From: Kosakonia quasisacchari | Lineage (GTDB): Bacteria > Pseudomonadota > Gammaproteobacteria > Enterobacterales > Enterobacteriaceae | Assembly: GCF_004331415.1 (NCBI RefSeq) | Contig: NZ_SJOP01000005.1 | Coordinates: forward strand, 62,001-126,000 | Direction of reading: 5' to 3' | DNA length: 64,000 bases | Part shown: piece after piece, positions 51,468 to 63,230 of the stretch | How the letters are laid out: every line of letters begins with the position of its first letter | Numbering within the stretch: the stretch's first letter is position 1 | Position numbers and translations under genes: made by a program | Notes under the pieces: generated by a model | Told to the model about the DNA's origin: nothing | Seen by the model: the letters and a program-made list of their open reading frames with translations, nothing else | Database searches by the model: none

Positions 51468-51523
51468 TCTCTAAACGCCATCGACTACTTAAATTTGCGC
51501 GACGCAAAAGGCGTCGCCAGTAT

Positions 51524-52591
51524 TTATGCCTGAGCTGCCAGGCTCACTTCGTTTGCCACCCGTTCGGTAGCATCGGGGATCGCTGCCGCGCGCGCGCGTT
51601 CGGCCATCTCCAGTAATGCTTCGCGATTCCAGCCCGCGAGCGTTGCAGCCACCGCATCAACGGTAAATTGCGGCTGCTCCAGAATCTTTGCCGCGCCCGC
51701 TTTTTCCAGCGGCAAGGCATTCCAGTACTGCTGCCGGTCTTTGTGCTGGAACGGTACAAACAGCGCCGGTAAACCTGCTGCGGCGATCTCGCTGACCGTT
51801 AATGCACCAGAGCGGCAAACCACCACATCTGCCCACGCATAGGCTTGTGCCATATCGTCAATAAACTCAGTAACTTTATGCTGAGGTTCGCCAGCGCTCG
51901 CATAAGCTCGCTCAACTTCCTGCTGCGCACCCTTCCCGCTTTGATGCCAGATAGTGACCGCCGCCCCTAACTTTGCAGCAACCTGCGGCATCGTCTGGTT
52001 AAGCACGCGCGCACCTTGCGATCCACCGACAACCAGCACTCGCACCGGGCCTTCACGGCCGGGCAAGCGTTGCTGCGGCAACGGCAGCGCTAGCACATCG
52101 ACACGTACCGGGTTTCCCACCACTTCCGCTGTTGGGAAAGCGCCCGGAAACGCCTGCATCACTTTGGTCGCGATTTTCGCCAGCCATTTGTTGGTCAAAC
52201 CGGCAATGCCGTTTTGCTCATGCAGCACTACCGGAATACCGAGCGACCAGGCTGCGAGCCCGCCGGGACCGGAAACATAGCCGCCCATCCCCAGCACCAC
52301 ATCAGGCTTAAAGCGCTGCATAATGGCGCGCGCCTGACGCCAGGCATTGAAGATACGCACCGGCGCCAGCAACTGCGCCTTAATACCTTTGCCGCGCAGA
52401 CCAGAGATGCGGATGAAATCAATCTCAATGCCGTGTTTCGGCACCAGGTCAGCCTCCATGCGATCGGCGGTTCCGAGCCAGCGCACTTGCCAGCCCTGAT
52501 CCATCAAATGGTGCGCAACGGCAAGACCGGGGAAAACATGCCCGCCGGTACCGCCCGCCATCACCATTAACCGCTTTGGTTGACCACTCAT
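51524..52591 (-). CDS. murG: Lipid II synthase MurG
   Basis: Membrane-associated glycosyltransferase that adds GlcNAc to lipid I to form lipid II. It is 355 aa. The N-terminal G-loop [14 protein letters not shown], the second G-loop [13 protein letters not shown] and the donor-site [11 protein letters not shown] are present. The ATG at 52591 overlaps the ftsW TGA by 1 bp. A GTG one codon upstream is also in frame and less likely. Confidence 0.97.
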   Translation of the reverse strand: MSGQPKRLMVMAGGTGGHVFPGLAVAHHLMDQGWQVRWLGTADRMEADLVPKHGIEIDFIRISGLRGKGIKAQLLAPVRIFNAWRQARAIMQRFKPDVVLGMGGYVSGPGGLAAWSLGIPVVLHEQNGIAGLTNKWLAKIATKVMQAFPGAFPTAEVVGNPVRVDVLALPLPQQRLPGREGPVRVLVVGGSQGARVLNQTMPQVAAKLGAAVTIWHQSGKGAQQEVERAYASAGEPQHKVTEFIDDMAQAYAWADVVVCRSGALTVSEIAAAGLPALFVPFQHKDRQQYWNALPLEKAGAAKILEQPQFTVDAVAATLAGWNREALLEMAERARAAAIPDATERVANEVSLAAQA

Positions 52592-53832
52592 CACACACCT
52601 CGTGTAAACGCCTGGGCTTTTTCCAGGCGCGTTTCATAATCTATGCGTAGCAGCAGCGTAATCGCCACTGACATAATTAATAAGCTGGAACCACCGTAAC
52701 TGATAAGCGGCAACGTCAACCCTTTGGTCGGCAGCATACCCGCCGCCGCACCAACGTTAACCAGTGCCTGGAAGCTAAACCAGATACCTATTGAGCAGGC
52801 CAGAAAACCCGAAAAACGATGATCGATTTCCAGCGCTTTACGCCCGATAGACATGGCGCGAAAAGCGACGAAGAATACCATTAAAAGTGCCACTACCACA
52901 CCGATATAACCGAGTTCTTCCCCGATAATGGAGAAGATAAAGTCAGTGTGCGCTTCCGGCAGATATTCCAGTTTCTGAATCGAATTACCTAAGCCCTGGC
53001 CCCACAACTCACCGCGGCCAAACGCCATCAGCGACTGGGTAAGCTGATAACCGCTGCCGAAAGGATCTTCCCACGGGTTCCAGAACGACGTTACGCGTCG
53101 AATACGATAAGGTTCGGCAAGGATCAGCAGTACTACCGCTGAAATCCCCATACCGATAATGGCGATGAACTGCCACAGCTTCGCCCCCGCCAGGAACAGC
53201 ATTGCCAGCGTGGTGATAAACAGCACAACCACCGTACCGAGGTCCGGCTGCGCCAGCAGCAATACTGCCAGCACAAGGATTACGCCCATCGGTTTTAAGA
53301 AGCCGCGCAGGTTGTTTCGCACTTCGTCCACCTTGCGCACCAGGTAGTTCGCCAGGTAGCAGAACAGCGACAGCTTGGTGAACTCCGCAGGCTGAAAACG
53401 CATCAGCCCAAGGTCAATCCAGCGCGATGCCCCGTTGATCGAACTCCCCACAACCAGCACCACCAGCAGCATGATGATCGCGGCGATCAACATTGCTGAG
53501 CTATATTTTTGCCAGAAATCCATCGGCAGCCGCAGCGTCACCATCGACATACAAAACGCCAGGAACAGATACAACGCGTGACGCTTGGCGAAGAAGAACG
53601 GATCGTCCGTCAGACGTTGCCCAACGGGCATCGATGCCGACGTCACCATGATGAAGCCGATCGCCGCAAGACCCAGCGTCAGCCACAGCAACGTGCGGTC
53701 ATACATGACCAGGCTGTCGGTATCCTTCTGTCGCGAGCCCATAACCCAGCCTTTTAACGCCGCGAACAGCCACGCCAGGATGCTAAATCCTGGCAGGCGC
53801 GGCATTCTTGGGCGGGGGAGCGTTAAACGCAT
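52591..53832 (-). CDS. ftsW: Lipid II glycan polymerase FtsW
   Basis: SEDS-family septal peptidoglycan glycosyltransferase, working with FtsI. It is 413 aa with about ten transmembrane helices. The SEDS signature region around [20 protein letters not shown] and [20 protein letters not shown] (in separate loops) is conserved. The ATG overlaps the murD stop by 1 bp (TGATG). Confidence 0.97.
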   Translation of the reverse strand: MRLTLPRPRMPRLPGFSILAWLFAALKGWVMGSRQKDTDSLVMYDRTLLWLTLGLAAIGFIMVTSASMPVGQRLTDDPFFFAKRHALYLFLAFCMSMVTLRLPMDFWQKYSSAMLIAAIIMLLVVLVVGSSINGASRWIDLGLMRFQPAEFTKLSLFCYLANYLVRKVDEVRNNLRGFLKPMGVILVLAVLLLAQPDLGTVVVLFITTLAMLFLAGAKLWQFIAIIGMGISAVVLLILAEPYRIRRVTSFWNPWEDPFGSGYQLTQSLMAFGRGELWGQGLGNSIQKLEYLPEAHTDFIFSIIGEELGYIGVVVALLMVFFVAFRAMSIGRKALEIDHRFSGFLACSIGIWFSFQALVNVGAAAGMLPTKGLTLPLISYGGSSLLIMSVAITLLLRIDYETRLEKAQAFTRGV

Positions 53833-55148
53833 CAGCCTAACTCCTGCGCCAGACGGGTAAAGACATCGCCCCGTTGTTCGAAATTCTTAAACTGATCGAG
53901 GCTGGCACAAGCCGGAGACAACAACACCATATCGCCCGGCTGTACGCGCGTCGCGATTAACCGCATTGCCTGATCCATTGTCTCGGTTTGATCCGCGATT
54001 TCCGGGCGCAGCGCCGCCAGCTCCGCACCATCACGACCAAAGCAGTAAAGCCGGATGCGATCGCCGCCCAGATAACGCTTCAGCGGAGAAAAATCTGCCG
54101 ACTTCCCGTCACCGCCGAGCAGCAAGTGCAGCGTGCCATCGATGTGTAAACCATTTAATGCCGCTTCAGTGCTGCCAACATTCGTCGCTTTCGAGTCGTT
54201 AACCCAGCGCACGCCGTTATGCTCCAGCGCCAGCTGGAAGCGATGCGCCAGCCCGGTAAACGTTGTCAGCGCTTTCAGGCTGCTGGCGCGCGGTAAACCT
54301 ACGGCATCAGCCAGTGCCAGCGCTGCCAGCGCATTGGTGTAGTTGTGCTGTCCGCTCAGTTTCATTTCCGCCACGTTCAGCACTTTCTCCCCTTTTACGC
54401 GCAGCCAGGTTTCACCCTGCTGGCGGTTCAAGTGGTAATCGCCTACATCAACGCCAAAACTGACACAGCGTTCATCCGCGCCGCGTACCGGCATTGTTAA
54501 TGCATCATCGGCATTCACTACGCACACTTTCGCGTTTTCATAGACGCGCAGCTTGGCAGCACGATATTGCTGCAACCCAAACGGATAGCGATCCATATGA
54601 TCTTCCGTGACGTTCAGAATGGTGGCTGCCGCCGCGTGCAGGCTTGAAGTGGTTTCAAGTTGGAAACTTGAAAGCTCAAGCACATACAATTCACATGCGT
54701 CATCTAAGAGCATCAGCGCAGGTAGACCAATGTTGCCTCCGACGCCGACGTTCACTCCGGCAGCCGTTGCCATCTCTCCGACCAGCTTTGTCACGGTGCT
54801 TTTACCGTTGGAACCGGTAATCGCGATAACCGGTGCCTGCGCTTCACGGCAGAACAGTTCGATATCACCGACAATCTCAACGCCAGCGTCAGCCGCCGCG
54901 CTCAGGGAAGGATGCGCCAACGCGATGCCCGGGCTTGCAACAACCAGATCGGCGGCCAGCAGCCAGTCATCGTTAAGACTACCAAGATGGCGTTCCACCG
55001 CCTCTGGCAGCTTATCTAGCCCCGGCGGAGAAACGCGCGTATCCATCACTCGCGGCGTGACGCCGCGTGCGAGGAAAAAGTCCACGCAGGAAAGGCCTGT
55101 GAGACCCAAACCGATGATGACGACTTTTTTACCCTGGTAATCAGCCAT
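53832..55148 (-). CDS. murD: UDP-N-acetylmuramoyl-L-alanine-D-glutamate ligase
   Basis: Adds D-glutamate to UDP-MurNAc-L-Ala. It is 438 aa. ATP loop [10 protein letters not shown] and the metal-site [11 protein letters not shown] are intact, and the closing [17 protein letters not shown] motif is typical of MurD. It starts 2 bp after the mraY stop. Confidence 0.97.
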   Translation of the reverse strand: MADYQGKKVVIIGLGLTGLSCVDFFLARGVTPRVMDTRVSPPGLDKLPEAVERHLGSLNDDWLLAADLVVASPGIALAHPSLSAAADAGVEIVGDIELFCREAQAPVIAITGSNGKSTVTKLVGEMATAAGVNVGVGGNIGLPALMLLDDACELYVLELSSFQLETTSSLHAAAATILNVTEDHMDRYPFGLQQYRAAKLRVYENAKVCVVNADDALTMPVRGADERCVSFGVDVGDYHLNRQQGETWLRVKGEKVLNVAEMKLSGQHNYTNALAALALADAVGLPRASSLKALTTFTGLAHRFQLALEHNGVRWVNDSKATNVGSTEAALNGLHIDGTLHLLLGGDGKSADFSPLKRYLGGDRIRLYCFGRDGAELAALRPEIADQTETMDQAMRLIATRVQPGDMVLLSPACASLDQFKNFEQRGDVFTRLAQELG

Positions 55149-55150
55149 GA

Positions 55151-56233
55151 TTAACGTACCTTCAGCGTTGCCAGGCCAATCAGCACCAGCATCAGCGAAA
55201 TAATCCAGAAGCGCACGATCACGCGCGGTTCCGGCCAGCCTTTCAGTTCATAGTGGTGATGAATCGGCGCCATACGGAAAATACGCTGGCCACGCAGTTT
55301 GAACGAACCGACCTGCAAAATGACCGACAGTGTTTCCACCACAAACACCCCGCCCATAATCACCAGCAGGAACTCCTGGCGCAGCAGCACGGCGATAATG
55401 CCCAGTGCGCCGCCCAGCGCCAGTGAACCGACATCGCCCATAAAAACCTGGGCCGGATAGGTGTTAAACCACAAGAAACCCAGCCCTGCGCCGACAATCG
55501 CCGTACAGACAATCACCAGTTCCCCTGCGTGACGCAGATAGGGAATGTGCAGGTAGTTAGCAAAATTCATGTTGCCGGTCGCCCACGCCACCAGCGCAAA
55601 ACCGCCGGCAACGAAGACCGTCGGCATAATCGCCAGACCATCCAGGCCATCCGTCAGGTTGACCGCGTTACCGGTGCCAACAATCACGAAATAAGCCAGC
55701 AGAATGTAAAACATGCCCAGTTGCGGCATAACATCTTTAAAGAACGGCACCACCAACTCTGTCGCGGGTGTGTCTTTACCTGCCAGATAGAGCGCAAATG
55801 CTACGCCCAGCGCGATGACTGACATCCAGAAATACTTCCAGCGTGCAATCAGCCCTTTAGTGTCTTTGCGCACCACTTTGCGGTAATCATCGACAAAGCC
55901 AATCGCACCATAACCCACCAGCACCACCAGCACGCACCAGACGTACGGGTTGGATGGGTAAGCCCACAGCACAACGGAAACCACAATGGCGGTCAGGATC
56001 ATGATCCCGCCCATCGTCGGCGTACCGCGTTTGCTAAAGTGCGATTCCGGGCCATCGGTACGCACCACCTGGCCAAAAGAGAGTTTTTGCAAGCGGGCAA
56101 TCATGCGCGGCCCCATCCACAATGAGATGAAGAGCGCGGTCAGCAGGCTGACAATGGCGCGAAACGTCAAATAGGAAAAGACGTTAAAGCCGGAATAATA
56201 TTTGACCAAATGTTCGGCCAGCCACACTAACAT
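55151..56233 (-). CDS. mraY: Phospho-N-acetylmuramoyl-pentapeptide transferase
   Basis: Integral membrane enzyme that forms lipid I from UDP-MurNAc-pentapeptide and undecaprenyl phosphate. It is 360 aa with about ten transmembrane helices. Catalytic and Mg-binding loops GFVDDYRKV and [10 protein letters not shown] are visible, and the [14 protein letters not shown] motif near the C-terminus is intact. It overlaps murF by 7 bp. Confidence 0.98.
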   Translation of the reverse strand: MLVWLAEHLVKYYSGFNVFSYLTFRAIVSLLTALFISLWMGPRMIARLQKLSFGQVVRTDGPESHFSKRGTPTMGGIMILTAIVVSVVLWAYPSNPYVWCVLVVLVGYGAIGFVDDYRKVVRKDTKGLIARWKYFWMSVIALGVAFALYLAGKDTPATELVVPFFKDVMPQLGMFYILLAYFVIVGTGNAVNLTDGLDGLAIMPTVFVAGGFALVAWATGNMNFANYLHIPYLRHAGELVIVCTAIVGAGLGFLWFNTYPAQVFMGDVGSLALGGALGIIAVLLRQEFLLVIMGGVFVVETLSVILQVGSFKLRGQRIFRMAPIHHHYELKGWPEPRVIVRFWIISLMLVLIGLATLKVR

Positions 56234-57585
56234 GTCCCGTTCTCCTGTAATTCGCGTACCACCTCTTCCATGGCGGAGCTACGTGAACCTTTCACCAAAA
56301 TAGTAATAATTTTCTGCTCAGCGATAAGCGCTTTTAAGCGCGCTGTCACTGCCGCTTTATCGTTAAAATGCTCGCCTACGCCGCTGGCTGCGCTCAACGC
56401 TTTGCTCAACGTGCCGACGCTCAGAACTTTATCGATGCCAACGGCTTTCGCCGCTTCACCCACCTGGATGTGACACGTTTCGCTCTCATCACCCAGCTCA
56501 GCCATATCGCCAACCACCATCACCCGGTAACCCGGCATTTCAGATAACACATGCGCAGCGGCGGTCATAGAACCGACGTTGGCGTTATAGGTGTCATCCA
56601 GCAGCAGTTGGTTTTCACCCAACTGAACCGGGAATAAGCGCCCTGGCACCGCTTTCAGGTTTGCCAGCCCGCGTTTTACCGCCTCCAGGCTTGCGCCAAC
56701 CGCCATCGCCAGCGCTGTTGCTGCCAGCGAATTGGCGATATTGTGGCGACCCGGCAGAGGCAGAGTGACGTCCACGTTACCGGTTGGGGTTTGCAGCGTG
56801 AACTCGGTGCCGTGCGACGTCACATGCACGTTCGTCGCGGTAAAATCGCTGTTTGCCGCATTGGGAGAGAAGCGCCAGACTTTGCGATCGCCAATAATGC
56901 TCTGCCAGTTCAGCCAGTCATTGTTGTCGGCATTCATAATGGCAATACCGTTAGCCGGCAGACCGGTGTAGATTTCCCCTTTCGCTTTCGCCACACCGGC
57001 AAGCGAGCCAAAACCTTCCAGATGCGCTGCCGCGAGGTTATTGACCAGTGCAGCTTCCGGGCGCGTCAGCCCAACAGTCCAGGCGATTTCGCCCTGGTGG
57101 TTCGCCCCCAGTTCAATCACCGCAAACTGATGTTCTTTGGTCAGGCGCAACAAGGTCATTGGCACGCCGATATCATTGTTGAGGTTGCCTGCGGTGTAGA
57201 GCGTATTGCCGCATTCGCTGAGAATGGCTGCGGTCATCTCTTTCACTGACGTCTTGCCGGAAGAACCCGTCAGCGCCACCACGCGCGTCGGCACTTGTTG
57301 ACGAACCCAGGCAGCCAACTCGCCAAAAGCCTGGCGGGTATCTTTCACCACTAACTGCGGCAGGTCGATATCCAGTTTGCGGCTCACCAGCAGCGCGCCT
57401 GCGCCACCCTCTTTCGCTTTATCCGCGAAGTCGTGAGCATCAAAACGCTCCCCTTTCAACGCGACAAACAGGCAGCCCGGCGTCAATTTACGCGTGTCGC
57501 TGGTTACGGCTTCAATCACAACGTCCTGACCATGCAGTTCCGCATGTAACGTGCTGGTGAGTTGACTCAGCATTACACTAATCAT
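56227..57585 (-). CDS. murF: UDP-MurNAc-tripeptide-D-Ala-D-Ala ligase
   Basis: Adds the D-Ala-D-Ala made by DdlB to the UDP-MurNAc-tripeptide, in the cytosol. It is 452 aa. ATP loop [23 protein letters not shown] and the [11 protein letters not shown] motif are typical of MurF. The ATG overlaps the murE stop by 4 bp. Confidence 0.97.
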   Translation of the reverse strand: MISVMLSQLTSTLHAELHGQDVVIEAVTSDTRKLTPGCLFVALKGERFDAHDFADKAKEGGAGALLVSRKLDIDLPQLVVKDTRQAFGELAAWVRQQVPTRVVALTGSSGKTSVKEMTAAILSECGNTLYTAGNLNNDIGVPMTLLRLTKEHQFAVIELGANHQGEIAWTVGLTRPEAALVNNLAAAHLEGFGSLAGVAKAKGEIYTGLPANGIAIMNADNNDWLNWQSIIGDRKVWRFSPNAANSDFTATNVHVTSHGTEFTLQTPTGNVDVTLPLPGRHNIANSLAATALAMAVGASLEAVKRGLANLKAVPGRLFPVQLGENQLLLDDTYNANVGSMTAAAHVLSEMPGYRVMVVGDMAELGDESETCHIQVGEAAKAVGIDKVLSVGTLSKALSAASGVGEHFNDKAAVTARLKALIAEQKIITILVKGSRSSAMEEVVRELQENGTC

Positions 57586-59069
57586 GCTACTACCCCCAGC
57601 AAACGTGCCGCCGTTACGCGGTCGGAATAATCCAGACGGCGTGTACCAACAATCTGATAATCTTCATGGCCTTTACCGGCCAGCAGCACGACATCGTTCT
57701 CTGTGGCTTGCATGATGGCATTGGTCACCGCTTCCGCGCGGCCTTCCACCACGCGCGCCTGGCCCGCATCCAGCATGCCCGCGAGGATGTCGTTAATAAT
57801 GGCGCGCGGCTCTTCGGTGCGCGGGTTGTCATCGGTCACGACCGGGACATCAGAGAATTGCTCAGCAATCGCACCCATTAATGGACGTTTGCCTTTATCA
57901 CGATCGCCGCCGCAACCAAACACGCACCACAGCTTGCCAGTACAGTGCAGGCGCGCCGCCTGTAGCGCTTTTTCCAGCGCATCCGGCGTATGGGCGTAAT
58001 CCACGACTACGGTCGGTTTACCCGGTGCACTGAACACTTCCATACGACCGCAAACCGGTTGTAGACGGGATGCTGTTTTCAGCAGTTCACTCAGCGGGTA
58101 GCCCAGCGCGAGCAGCGTCGCCAGCGCCAACAACAGGTTGCTGACGTTAAACGCGCCCATCAGGCGGCTTTCAATTTCGCCTTCCCCCCAGGAGGAGGCA
58201 AAGCGGATCGTCGCGCCGCTATCGTGATAATCAACGCTTACGGTTTTTAGCCAGCGTCCATGGCAGTCCGGGTTGATATTGTCTTCCATCGATACCGCAA
58301 CGGCGTCCGGTAATTTGGCCAGCCAGCGACGGCCGACTTCGTCGTCGGCATTAATGATCGCCTGACCATAATGATGAGAAGAGAACAGCAGCCATTTCGC
58401 GGCTTCGTAGTTCGTCATATCACCGTGATAATCCAGGTGATCGCGACTTAAATTAGTAAACACGCTGGCGGCGAATTTCAGTGCCGCCACGCGATGCTGA
58501 ACCAGACCGTGGGAAGAGACTTCCATCGCGGCAAACGTGGCTTTTTGCGCCACCAACCCGGCAATGACATGCTGAACGTCGACAGCTGATCCGGTGGTAT
58601 TTTCCGTCGGCACGACGTTATCCAACAGACCGTTGCCCACAGTGCCCATCACCGCGCTGGTTTCGCCAAGTAACTGGCTCCACTGCGCCAGTAACTGCGT
58701 GGTCGTAGTTTTACCGTTAGTCCCGGTTACGCCGATAAGACGCAATTGCTCGGAAGGCTCACCGTAAAAACGGCCGGCCAGCGCGGAAAGGCGCTCATTC
58801 AACTGGCTGAGGTAAATGACCGGAACACCGTGCATTTCACGAATTTCACCGTCATTTGCTTCATCTTTCGCTTCAGCAATAATGGCAGCAACACCTTGCG
58901 CAATCGCCTGCGGGATATATCGACGCCCGTCCGCCTGATGACCGACCACTGCCACAAAAAGATCGCCCGATGCAGCCACACGGCTGTCGAGTGTCATCTC
59001 TCGTAGCGCTCGCGCAGGTAGCATTGGCACCCACGGAGCGAGAAGGTCGCGCAAATTACGATCTGCCAC
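57582..59069 (-). CDS. murE: UDP-MurNAc-L-Ala-D-Glu:meso-diaminopimelate ligase
   Basis: Adds meso-diaminopimelate as third stem-peptide residue. It is 495 aa and starts with GTG. ATP loop [10 protein letters not shown] is present, and the DNPR motif ([12 protein letters not shown]) marks diaminopimelate rather than lysine specificity, as expected for Gram-negative wall. It overlaps the ftsI 3' end by 14 bp. Confidence 0.97.
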   Translation of the reverse strand: MADRNLRDLLAPWVPMLPARALREMTLDSRVAASGDLFVAVVGHQADGRRYIPQAIAQGVAAIIAEAKDEANDGEIREMHGVPVIYLSQLNERLSALAGRFYGEPSEQLRLIGVTGTNGKTTTTQLLAQWSQLLGETSAVMGTVGNGLLDNVVPTENTTGSAVDVQHVIAGLVAQKATFAAMEVSSHGLVQHRVAALKFAASVFTNLSRDHLDYHGDMTNYEAAKWLLFSSHHYGQAIINADDEVGRRWLAKLPDAVAVSMEDNINPDCHGRWLKTVSVDYHDSGATIRFASSWGEGEIESRLMGAFNVSNLLLALATLLALGYPLSELLKTASRLQPVCGRMEVFSAPGKPTVVVDYAHTPDALEKALQAARLHCTGKLWCVFGCGGDRDKGKRPLMGAIAEQFSDVPVVTDDNPRTEEPRAIINDILAGMLDAGQARVVEGRAEAVTNAIMQATENDVVLLAGKGHEDYQIVGTRRLDYSDRVTAARLLGVVA

Positions 59070-60822
59070 CTGATCCCTCGCCTTGATTAATTACAAATTC
59101 ACTTTTTTCGCCCGTGGTCAGCGCATCCGGCTCAATGTTCATGGTGCGCAGAACGCCGCCCATGATGGCACCAAAGACCGGCGCGGACACGGCGCCACCG
59201 TAGTATTTACCCGCTTGCGGATCGTTGATGACCACCACCAGCGCAAAACGCGGGCGGCTGGCAGGCGCGACGCCAGCGGTATATGCAATGTATTTATTGA
59301 TATAGCGGCCATCCGGGCCAACTTTTTTCGCCGTACCGGTTTTAATCGCGATGCGATAACCCTTGATAGCAGCTTTGACCCCGCCGCCGCCAGGCAACGC
59401 CACGCTCTCCATCATATGCACCACAGTACGAACAATGGATTCGTTGAAGATGCGCTCGCCCGGAACGGGCGGATCAACTTTGGTAATCGACAGCGGGCGG
59501 TAGATACCGTAGCTGCCAATGGTTGCGTAGACTCGCGCTAACTGTAACGGCGTTACCATTAGCCCGTAGCCGAAAGAGAAGGTGGCCCTCTCTATGTCAG
59601 ACCACCGTTGTTTTTGAGGAAATAAGCCACTGCGTTCCCCGACCATCCCCAAATTGGTCGTTTTTCCCAGTCCAAAACGTGAGTAAGTATCGACTAACGC
59701 TGAGGAGGGCATCGCTAACGCCAGCTTAGAAACGCCGACGTTACTCGACTTCTGTAAGACCCCAGTAAGGGTTAATTCGCTGTATCGCGCCACGTCTTTG
59801 ATTTCGTGACCATTAATACGATAAGGCACTGTATTCAGCACCGTATTCGGCGTCACCACGCCGCGCTGTAGCGCGGTCATTACTACCATCGGTTTCACGG
59901 TGGAACCCGGTTCAAATACGTCGGTAATGGCGCGGTTACGCATCGCGTCTTTCGACGTACCGGAGAAGTTGTTTGGGTTGTAGGAAGGGCTGTTAGCCAT
60001 TGCCAGCACTTCGCCAGTGTTAACATCCACCAGCACGGCGCTGCCCGACTCTGCTTTGTTAAACGCCACCGCATTATTCAGCTCGCGATAGACCAGCGCC
60101 TGCAAACGCTCATCAATGCTTAAGGCAAGATTGTGCGCTGCCTGGCTATCGGTAGACGAAATGTCTTCAATTACGCGCCCATAGCGGTCTTTACGCACAA
60201 TGCGTTCGCCCGGCTGACCGGTGAGCCATTTATCAAAGCTCTTCTCAACGCCTTCAATGCCCTGGCTATCGACGTTGGTAAAACCGATGAGGTGAGCAGT
60301 CACTTCCCCGGATGGATAGTAACGGCGTGACTCTTCGCGCAGATGAATACCCGGTAACTTCAGTTTTTTGATGTAATCGCCGAGATCCGGGTTGACCTGA
60401 CGCGCAAGATAAATAAAGCGCATCTTCGGGTTGGCATTGATGCGTGAAGCAAGCTGGTCGAGCGGCATATTCAGCGCGTCAGAGAGCGCCTTCCAGCGAT
60501 TATCCAGCGTCACGCCGCCCGCATCGTGCAGTTCTTTCGGGTCCGCCCAGATGGCTTTCACCGGCACACTCACCGCCAGCGGGCGGCCAGAACGGTCGGT
60601 TATCATCCCGCGCGACGTTGCAACTTCCTGTACACGCAGGGAACGCATATCCCCTTCGCGCACCAGCATGTCCGGATTAACAACTTGCAGATAGGCAACG
60701 CGTCCGAGCAGGAACGTCAGCGCCAGCAGAATACAACCGCAAAGCAACGCAAAACGCCAACTTACAAAGTTGGCCTGTTCTTCCTGGCGTTTCGGTTTAA
60801 GCGTTTTCGCCGCTGCTTTCAT
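59056..60822 (-). CDS. ftsI: Septal peptidoglycan transpeptidase FtsI (PBP3)
   Basis: Class B penicillin-binding protein that crosslinks septal wall and partners FtsW. It is 588 aa, the E. coli length. A short cytosolic tail and one transmembrane helix (near 20-40) precede the periplasmic part. The transpeptidase motifs STVK (serine about 307), SSN and KTGT are all present. The C-terminal tail ends in [13 protein letters not shown] and is probably trimmed, as in E. coli. It lies 25 bp after ftsL. Confidence 0.98.
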   Translation of the reverse strand: MKAAAKTLKPKRQEEQANFVSWRFALLCGCILLALTFLLGRVAYLQVVNPDMLVREGDMRSLRVQEVATSRGMITDRSGRPLAVSVPVKAIWADPKELHDAGGVTLDNRWKALSDALNMPLDQLASRINANPKMRFIYLARQVNPDLGDYIKKLKLPGIHLREESRRYYPSGEVTAHLIGFTNVDSQGIEGVEKSFDKWLTGQPGERIVRKDRYGRVIEDISSTDSQAAHNLALSIDERLQALVYRELNNAVAFNKAESGSAVLVDVNTGEVLAMANSPSYNPNNFSGTSKDAMRNRAITDVFEPGSTVKPMVVMTALQRGVVTPNTVLNTVPYRINGHEIKDVARYSELTLTGVLQKSSNVGVSKLALAMPSSALVDTYSRFGLGKTTNLGMVGERSGLFPQKQRWSDIERATFSFGYGLMVTPLQLARVYATIGSYGIYRPLSITKVDPPVPGERIFNESIVRTVVHMMESVALPGGGGVKAAIKGYRIAIKTGTAKKVGPDGRYINKYIAYTAGVAPASRPRFALVVVINDPQAGKYYGGAVSAPVFGAIMGGVLRTMNIEPDALTTGEKSEFVINQGEGSGGRS

Positions 60823-60847
60823 GCGTTGCGTGATTCCTTATTCATCT

Positions 60848-61213
60848 CTATTTCTGCACCACAATATTTTCCTGTGAGGGATCGACATGCTGCATTTGCA
60901 GCTTTTCTGTGGCGATCCGTTCAACCCGGCTATGGTCGCCGAGCGCGTTCTCTTCAAGGATCAGGTTGCGCCATTCGATATCCAGCGCGTCGCGCTCAAT
61001 AACCAGTTGTTCACGCTGTGCGGTTAATAAACGCGTGTGATGTGAGGTAGTGACCACCGTCACTGCCGTCATGATGATGCAAATGAACAAGCAGAGTGGC
61101 AGTTTCCCAAATCGCAAAAGATCGTCGCCGATCACGCCAGGCAAAGCATGGCGCTCGTTGCTTCCTAACGATCCCTTCACTTTGCTCAGGGTCTCTGTCA
61201 CTCTGCCGATCAT
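60848..61213 (-). CDS. ftsL: Cell division protein FtsL
   Basis: Small bitopic divisome protein that joins FtsB and FtsQ and activates FtsWI. It is 121 aa. One transmembrane helix ([20 protein letters not shown], about 38-57) is followed by a periplasmic coiled coil rich in Leu and Glu ([19 protein letters not shown]). The ATG overlaps the rsmH stop by 4 bp. Confidence 0.96.
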   Translation of the reverse strand: MIGRVTETLSKVKGSLGSNERHALPGVIGDDLLRFGKLPLCLFICIIMTAVTVVTTSHHTRLLTAQREQLVIERDALDIEWRNLILEENALGDHSRVERIATEKLQMQHVDPSQENIVVQK

Positions 61214-62154
61214 GCGTTCGTCCTCTCTGCAATGCGCAGAACTGAACTACGGGCACGTGGGTTTTCAGCCACTTCTTCTTCACCCGGCATCAACTTTCCT
61301 AAGGCTCGCAGATGACGACCACCCAGTTTCCTGAGTTGCTCTTCGGTCATCGGCAGCCCGACAGGAACCTGCGGGCCACGGCTTTGCTCACGCATAAAGC
61401 GTTTAACAATGCGGTCTTCCAGTGAATGGAAGCTGATAATCGAAAGCCGCCCTCCCGGGGCAAGTACGCCTAGCGAGTTTTTTAGCGCCAGCTCTATCTC
61501 CTCCAGTTCACTGTTTACCCAAATGCGCACCGCCTGGAAGGTACGGGTCGCGGGATGTTTGAATTTGTCCTTCACCGGTGTCGCCGCCGCCACAACTTCC
61601 GCCAATTCTTTGGTGCGGGTGATGGGATCGAGGCGGTTACGCTCAACAATGGCGCGGGCAATACGTTTGGCAAAGCGCTCCTCGCCAAAGGTTTTCAAAA
61701 CCCAGGCGATATCGGCTTCCTCAGCGGTTTGCAACCATTCAGCGGCAGACTGACCGCGAGTGGGATCCATACGCATATCTAACGGGCCATCACGCATGAA
61801 GGAGAAGCCGCGTTCCGCATCGTCAAGCTGTGGTGAAGAGACGCCAAGATCGAGGAGAATGCCGTCGATCTTGCCAACAAGGTCACGCTCGCTGACGTAA
61901 TCAGCAAGCGCGGAAAAGGGACCATGAATGATGGAGAAGCGGGGATCATCAATGGTTCGTGCAACAGCAATCGCCTGCGGATCGCGATCGATCGCCAGCA
62001 AACGCCCTTCCGCTCCCAATTGGGAGAGGATCAAGCGCGAGTGGCCACCGCGACCGAAAGTGCCATCGATGTAAATGCCATCCGGACGAATGTTCAGGCC
62101 GTTAACGGCCTCATCCAGCAGCACCGTCGTGTGTTTAAAATTTTCCATCATCAT
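61210..62154 (-). CDS. rsmH: 16S rRNA (cytosine(1402)-N4)-methyltransferase
   Basis: Methylates N4 of C1402 in the 16S rRNA P-site. It is 314 aa from the first of three tandem ATG codons. The SAM motif [10 protein letters not shown] is near residue 32, and the [10 protein letters not shown] closing motif is intact. The first ATG overlaps the mraZ stop in TAATG. The second ATG would give the 313-aa form known in E. coli; the choice does not alter identity. Confidence 0.97.
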   Translation of the reverse strand: MMMENFKHTTVLLDEAVNGLNIRPDGIYIDGTFGRGGHSRLILSQLGAEGRLLAIDRDPQAIAVARTIDDPRFSIIHGPFSALADYVSERDLVGKIDGILLDLGVSSPQLDDAERGFSFMRDGPLDMRMDPTRGQSAAEWLQTAEEADIAWVLKTFGEERFAKRIARAIVERNRLDPITRTKELAEVVAAATPVKDKFKHPATRTFQAVRIWVNSELEEIELALKNSLGVLAPGGRLSIISFHSLEDRIVKRFMREQSRGPQVPVGLPMTEEQLRKLGGRHLRALGKLMPGEEEVAENPRARSSVLRIAERTNA

Positions 62155-62612
62155 TACAGAGACAAATCCTGCAACCGGTCCGAAAGCGCTTCGGAACCTG
62201 ATTGCTCAGCGTCGATATCTTCCTTGACCTGTTGATACCAGGTCGTTTCATCCCACAGCTCAAATTTATTGAACTGCCCGACCAGCATCACTTCTTTCGT
62301 TAACCCGGCGTGTTGCCGTAAAACAGGCGCAATCAAAATACGCCCGGCGCTATCCATCTGGCACTCGCTGGCATGCCCCAGCAATAAACGTTGCACGCGC
62401 CGTTCGAGCGGATTCATGCTCGACAGACGCGACAGTTTTTGCTCGATAATTTCCCATTCAGGCAAAGGGTAAAGCAGCAGGCATGAGTGACGGATGTCAA
62501 TGGTACAAACCATTTGACCGGAGGCATTCTCCTGCAGCAAATCCCGATATCGGGTGGGAACGGATAACCGCCCTTTGCTGTCGAGATTGACTAACGTCGC
62601 GCCACGGAACAT
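62154..62612 (-). CDS. mraZ: Transcriptional regulator MraZ
   Basis: First gene of the dcw cluster; an AbrB-fold DNA-binding repressor of the mra promoter in E. coli. It is 152 aa. Two MraZ/SpoVT-like repeats are visible, each with a DSKGR or DSAGR core ([12 protein letters not shown] and [13 protein letters not shown]). The frame is open 18 codons further upstream, but the ATG at 62612 gives [11 protein letters not shown], the family start. Three TGGG-type direct repeats lie 24-53 bp upstream, suitable for autoregulation. Confidence 0.97.
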   Translation of the reverse strand: MFRGATLVNLDSKGRLSVPTRYRDLLQENASGQMVCTIDIRHSCLLLYPLPEWEIIEQKLSRLSSMNPLERRVQRLLLGHASECQMDSAGRILIAPVLRQHAGLTKEVMLVGQFNKFELWDETTWYQQVKEDIDAEQSGSEALSDRLQDLSL

Positions 62613-62635
62613 ATCCGATTCACCCCCAGTGACCC

Positions 62636-62665
62636 TTTTACACCACTTTATCCCACAAATCCCCA
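62636..62665 (-). promoter_or_regulatory. MraZ-binding direct repeats
   Basis: Reading the minus strand, three contiguous 10-bp units begin TGGGGATTTG, TGGGATAAAG and TGGTGTAAAA. MraZ is known to bind several TGGGN direct repeats with a 10-bp period upstream of its own gene. They lie directly downstream of the promoter. Confidence 0.82.
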
Positions 62666-62672
62666 CTGAGGG

Positions 62673-62702
62673 AGTTTACGGAGCGGAGGAAAAGCTTGTC
62701 AA
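62673..62702 (-). promoter_or_regulatory. mra promoter of the dcw cluster
   Basis: A perfect -35 TTGACA (62697-62702) stands 18 bp before TAAACT (62673-62678). It lies just upstream of the MraZ repeats, as the E. coli mra promoter does. It should drive most of the division and cell-wall cluster. Confidence 0.75.
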
Positions 62703-63198
62703 GCTAGCGCAATGGCTAACCAGAACAAAAGATCCCTTATTTGCAGTGAATATCTGCGTCGGTGAAATAGTGCTCAGCTTACGAGGCAAATTAACGTCAT
62801 GAATATTTGCAAGAAAAAAAACAGAATATGCGCACGCGCGTTTAAAACCATTCAATTTCTGCGCGCGAAATATAAAGTGTCAGTTTGCGACGCGGGCGGC
62901 ATTTTAAGACATATTGAAGAGAGTTAACAGCACCAGTTACATCAACGTGCCCATAGCGCGGCGGCATTTCAGCAGGGATAAAATCCCTACGCGATAAATG
63001 AACGTTAATTCAATGCACGTGGCATTTTTTAGATGTAACAATTCAATACAAAAATCGGGATAAGTTACTTCTCAATAACCCTTTAAAAATGTTTTTTAAG
63101 AATGGGCAAAATAAATTAACAGCAGCCATTGGGAAATTAAAGATTTATCTTAGGAGAGTCTCAACAATAATTTGATTAAAGGTAAAGTGTAAATACTT
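62703..63198. other. AT-rich non-coding spacer between cra and the mra promoter
   Basis: About 500 bp without a credible gene. It is clearly AT-richer than its surroundings, with poly-A stretches around 62813 and 63100. Bent-DNA or nucleoid-protein binding would suit such a sequence upstream of a strong promoter, but no specific site is recognised. The few open frames have poor codon use. Confidence 0.5.
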
Positions 63199-63225
63199 AA
63201 AAGGCAGCTCTCGCTGCCTTTCATC
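63199..63225 (-). terminator. Rho-independent terminator of cra
   Basis: On the minus strand AAAGGCAGC, a 4-nt loop and GCTGCCTTTT, ending in a T-run, begins within about 10 bp of the cra stop. Confidence 0.9.
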
Positions 63226-63230
63226 CGAAA

